NCBI GenBank assembly: GCA_002428605.1
Contig: DIXH01000039.1
Span: 1 to 24,715 of the forward strand
Length of the DNA stretch: 24,715 nucleotides
Direction: 5' to 3'
Origin: Clostridiaceae bacterium UBA6085
GTDB taxonomy: Bacteria > Bacillota > Clostridia > Clostridiales > Clostridiaceae
Shown: positions 22,535 to 24,715 of the stretch, one piece after another
Position numbering within the stretch: position 1 is the first letter of the stretch
Layout of the letters: the number at the start of each line of letters is the position of its first letter
Notes under the pieces: model-generated
Databases searched by the model: none
The model's input: only the letters and a program-made list of their open reading frames with translations
What the model was told of the DNA's origin: nothing
Program-made: the position numbers and the translations under genes

Positions 22535-22598
22535 ATAAACCGCTCAGGATACTGATATTTCCTTGTCAAAGCATTGATTTTTATCTCTCTCCTTATTT

Positions 22599-22614
22599 TG
22601 GCACGACTTTTGCT
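22599..22614 (+). promoter_or_regulatory. Sigma-54 (-24/-12) promoter
   Basis: TGGCACGACTTTTGCT matches the sigma-54 consensus TGGCAC-N5-TTGCW at every conserved position, with GG at 22600-22601 and GC at 22612-22613. The start should be near 22625, about 34 bases before the CoA-transferase ATG. Confidence 0.92.
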
Positions 22615-22658
22615 TTATAGGATATCGTTAATAATAAAACAAAAAAGGAGAGTAAAAA

Positions 22659-23918
22659 ATGACAGCGAAAAACTCAATCATACCTGAATTCGGGCCACTG
22701 GCAGGAGTGCGTGTACTATCACTGGGATCGATAGTTGCAGGTCCTAACACAGCCAACCTTCTTGCTGATTTCGGTGCTGAGGTTGTCCATATAGAGAGGC
22801 CTGGAGTAGGCGACACTTTGAGAGTGCTCGCACCTTTTGCAAAGCATGAAGACAAAAGGGTATCCACAACCTGGGCGCAGGATGCGAGAAACAGGCTGAG
22901 CCTCACCATGGAGTTTTCCCTTGATGTCCCTGAATGCAAGGAAATGTTCATGGACCTCGTCAAATCGTCAGATATCCTTGTAGAAAACATGGTATGGCTT
23001 GAAAAGCTCGGTATCTATAACTAAGAGTTGCTAGCTGCTAATCCAAAGCTTGTAATATGTCATATCAGCGGCTTCGGAAGGCCGCAGTTCGGCGGAGACC
23101 CCGAGATATGCGACAGGGCTTCCTATGACATGATAGGACAGGCATACGGCGGATACGCGTTCATAAATGGAAATCCTGAGCCGGCTCCACCTGCGATAGT
23201 CAAACCATGGTTCAACGACTACCTGTCATCCTATGTTGCCGCATTCGGGATCCTTTCAGCATACATCAACGCTGAAAAGACCGGTAAAGGACAGGAGGTC
23301 GACCTTGCCCAGTTCGAGGCTTGTGCAAAGCTCCTTGCTGACACTGTCGTAACCTACTCGGAGACAGGAGCCATTAAGAGAAGAAGCGGCCCGGATTCAC
23401 CGGCATTCCAGCCCTACGGACTGTTCCAGGACAAGAACGGAGCTTACATGGTCATAGGTGCATACGGACCAGGAGTATACAAGAGGGCCATCCAGGCATT
23501 CGGACTGGACATAAATACCTATTCATTTGCTGAAGCCGGCGGATCACCGCAGGCTATGAACTCCGAGAGAGGAAAAGAGCTCAGGGCATACATTGTTAAC
23601 TGGTGCGGTGAGAGGACGTGTGAGGAAATTGTCAAACACATGTCCAAATTCAAGGTTCCTGCAAGCAAGATAAACTCTGTTGAAGATATCATAAACGATC
23701 CTCACTGGATCGACAGGGGAGACATAATCACTTACAGGGATGAGACACTTGAAAAAGATATAAAAGCTGTAGGAATAATACCAAAGCTTTCAGGGACTCC
23801 GGGAAAGGTATGGAGAGGTGCTCCTACTTTGGGACAGGACACTGATGAAATACTCAAGAAGGTTCTTGGATACTCTCAAGAGAAGATCGAAGTCCTTAAG
23901 GAAAAGAAGCTTATATAG
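22659..23918 (+). pseudogene. CaiB/BaiF-family (type III) CoA-transferase interrupted by an in-frame TAA
   Basis: The frame encodes a type III CoA-transferase of about 419 codons, which exchanges CoA between organic acids. It runs MTAKNSIIPEFGPLAGVRVLSL... to residue 121, meets TAA (23022-23024), and continues in the same frame as ELLAANPKLVICHISGFG to the normal C-terminus (TPGKVWRGAPTLGQDTDEILKK). Compared from memory with E. coli CaiB, the ends and the centre agree: CaiB has [23 protein letters not shown] where this has GIYN-stop-ELLAANPKLVICHISGFG, so the stop replaces a Glu (GAA to TAA, one base). The catalytic Asp is likely in WFNDYLSSY (codon 187), after the stop. The downstream part (from a TTG at 23028) has no ribosome site of its own. 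AAAGGAGAG precedes the first ATG. If the stop is real, the product is a non-functional 121-aa fragment; a sequencing error or readthrough is possible. Confidence 0.85.
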
Positions 23919-23945
23919 ACAAAGGAATAGGAGGTACTGACATTA

Positions 23946-24715
23946 ATGAACATAAAACAGAATGAAATGGTTAGAAAGATGGCACGCGAGCTCGTGAAGA
24001 ACGAGGTAATGCCATACGACAAGGAGATGGACCAGAAGGCGGAGTTTCCCTGGTATGTAATAAAGGAAATAGCAAAATACGGAGCCTTCGGACTTACAGA
24101 AGATCCTGCATACGGTGGCGCAGGCCTTGATTCATATGCCGAGGCCATATTCACCGAAGAGATGGCATACGGAAGCTCCAGCATGGCTATAACCCTTGAT
24201 GCACATTATCTGGCAGCCCACATATTCGCCAAGTATGCCAGCAAGGAACTGAAGGACAGACTCATGCCTGATATCAACTCAGGGAACTGCATAGGATGCT
24301 TTGCCCTTACTGAGCCATCAGCGGGTTCAGATGCAGCCGGAATAAAGTCCACAGCCCATCTCGATGGAGATGAATGGGTCATAAACGGACAGAAGGCTTG
24401 GATAACGAACTACAGCGTAAGCGGATTCTATCTGCTTGCTGTTCTTACGGACAAGACAAAGGGAACGAGAGGCATCAGCGTCATCATGGTGGAGAAGGGC
24501 AACCCCGGACTAAAGTTCGGCCACAAGGAAGACAAGATGGGTATAAGGGGATCCGATACAGGAGAGCTGTTCATGAGCAACTGCAGGGTACCCAAGGGAA
24601 ACCTTATCGGAGAGCTTGGCAAGGGCTTCAAGTACTGCATGGAAGTCCTCGATATAGGAAGGCACCTGATTGGTGCCATGAGTGTCGGCGTCATCAGGAG
24701 ATGCATGGATGAATC
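23946..24715 (+). CDS. Acyl-CoA dehydrogenase, N-terminal part (runs off the window)
   Basis: An open frame of 256 codons with no stop before the window end, beginning MNIKQNEMVRKMARELVKNEVMPYDKEMDQ. The acyl-CoA dehydrogenase helical N-terminal domain is followed by CFALTEPSAGSDAAGIKSTA and KAWITNYSVSGFYLL, the two FAD/substrate signatures, and the middle beta-domain (KMGIRGSDTGELFMSNCRVP). The closest family style is the short-chain butyryl-CoA dehydrogenase type that works with electron-transfer flavoprotein. The C-terminal domain with the catalytic Glu lies outside. GGAGG is 11 bases before the ATG, a little far. It is 27 bases downstream of the CoA-transferase and presumably shares the sigma-54 promoter. 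The pairing resembles CaiB with CaiA of carnitine reduction, but the substrate cannot be fixed. Confidence 0.92.
   Translation, partial: MNIKQNEMVRKMARELVKNEVMPYDKEMDQKAEFPWYVIKEIAKYGAFGLTEDPAYGGAGLDSYAEAIFTEEMAYGSSSMAITLDAHYLAAHIFAKYASKELKDRLMPDINSGNCIGCFALTEPSAGSDAAGIKSTAHLDGDEWVINGQKAWITNYSVSGFYLLAVLTDKTKGTRGISVIMVEKGNPGLKFGHKEDKMGIRGSDTGELFMSNCRVPKGNLIGELGKGFKYCMEVLDIGRHLIGAMSVGVIRRCMDE

Noticed and set aside
22528..22541. TTGTTAAATAAACC as a Rex half-site before the CoA-transferase
   Set aside because: Only one half matches; the other half is unrelated.
23028..23918. The second half of the CoA-transferase as an independent gene starting at TTG 23028
   Set aside because: No ribosome site precedes the TTG, the protein would lack the N-terminal part of the fold, and the frame is continuous with the first half.
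24374..24712. + strand open frame of 112 codons near the window end
   Set aside because: It is another frame of the acyl-CoA dehydrogenase, whose signature motifs run through the same bases.

Overview
The window looks like chromosomal core from an anaerobic, hydrogen-metabolising Firmicute of the class Clostridia. The evidence is a three-subunit [FeFe] hydrogenase, a T-box-controlled thrS, a clostridial/lactobacillal type II fatty-acid operon that uses FabK, strong AGGAGG ribosome sites, GTG and TTG starts, heavy AGG/ATA codon use, and a sigma-54-controlled CoA-transferase/acyl-CoA dehydrogenase operon of the kind seen in amino-acid or carnitine-type fermenters. The species cannot be named from this sequence. 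No rRNA, tRNA, CRISPR array, insertion sequence or prophage gene was seen.

Layout, left to right. (1) 1-35 is the tail of an unidentified + strand gene, followed by a perfect hairpin terminator. (2) 241-4359, minus strand: hydC-hydB-hydA, an NAD(P)H-linked (probably electron-bifurcating) hydrogenase. Its sigma-A promoter is flanked by two Rex-like palindromes whose centres are 63 bp apart. (3) 4478-5546, minus strand: an overlapping pair, a tautomerase-fold protein without the catalytic Pro1 and a GME-fold-like protein of unknown function. (4) 5804-8475, plus strand: a promoter, a threonine T-box leader, thrS, and a small HNH-type zinc protein fused to its end at TAG/ATG spacing, then a terminator. 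(5) 8609-17750, plus strand: fabH-acpP-fabK-fabD-fabG-fabF-accB-fabZ-accC-accD-accA. This makes malonyl-CoA and carries out every step of fatty-acid elongation. Its promoter is overlapped by a FabT-like palindrome, but the fabT gene that often heads such operons is absent. (6) 17826-19927: rimO (TTG start) and plsY, linking ribosome modification and the first acylation step of phospholipid synthesis. (7) Minus strand ndk with its own extended -10 promoter. (8) 20728-24715: a PAS-AAA+-HTH sigma-54 activator, a terminator hairpin carrying two copies of a 12-bp dyad that also lies upstream of the activator gene, a consensus -24/-12 promoter, a CaiB-like CoA-transferase broken by one in-frame TAA, and an acyl-CoA dehydrogenase that runs off the window.

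The most notable points are the candidate Rex control of the hydrogenase, the candidate activator sites and sigma-54 promoter of the last operon, the Asp-to-Asn change in the activator's Walker B motif, the single nonsense codon in the otherwise intact CoA-transferase, the thrS-coupled HNH protein, and the tautomerase/GME-fold pair. All of it was read by eye; no database or folding program was used.
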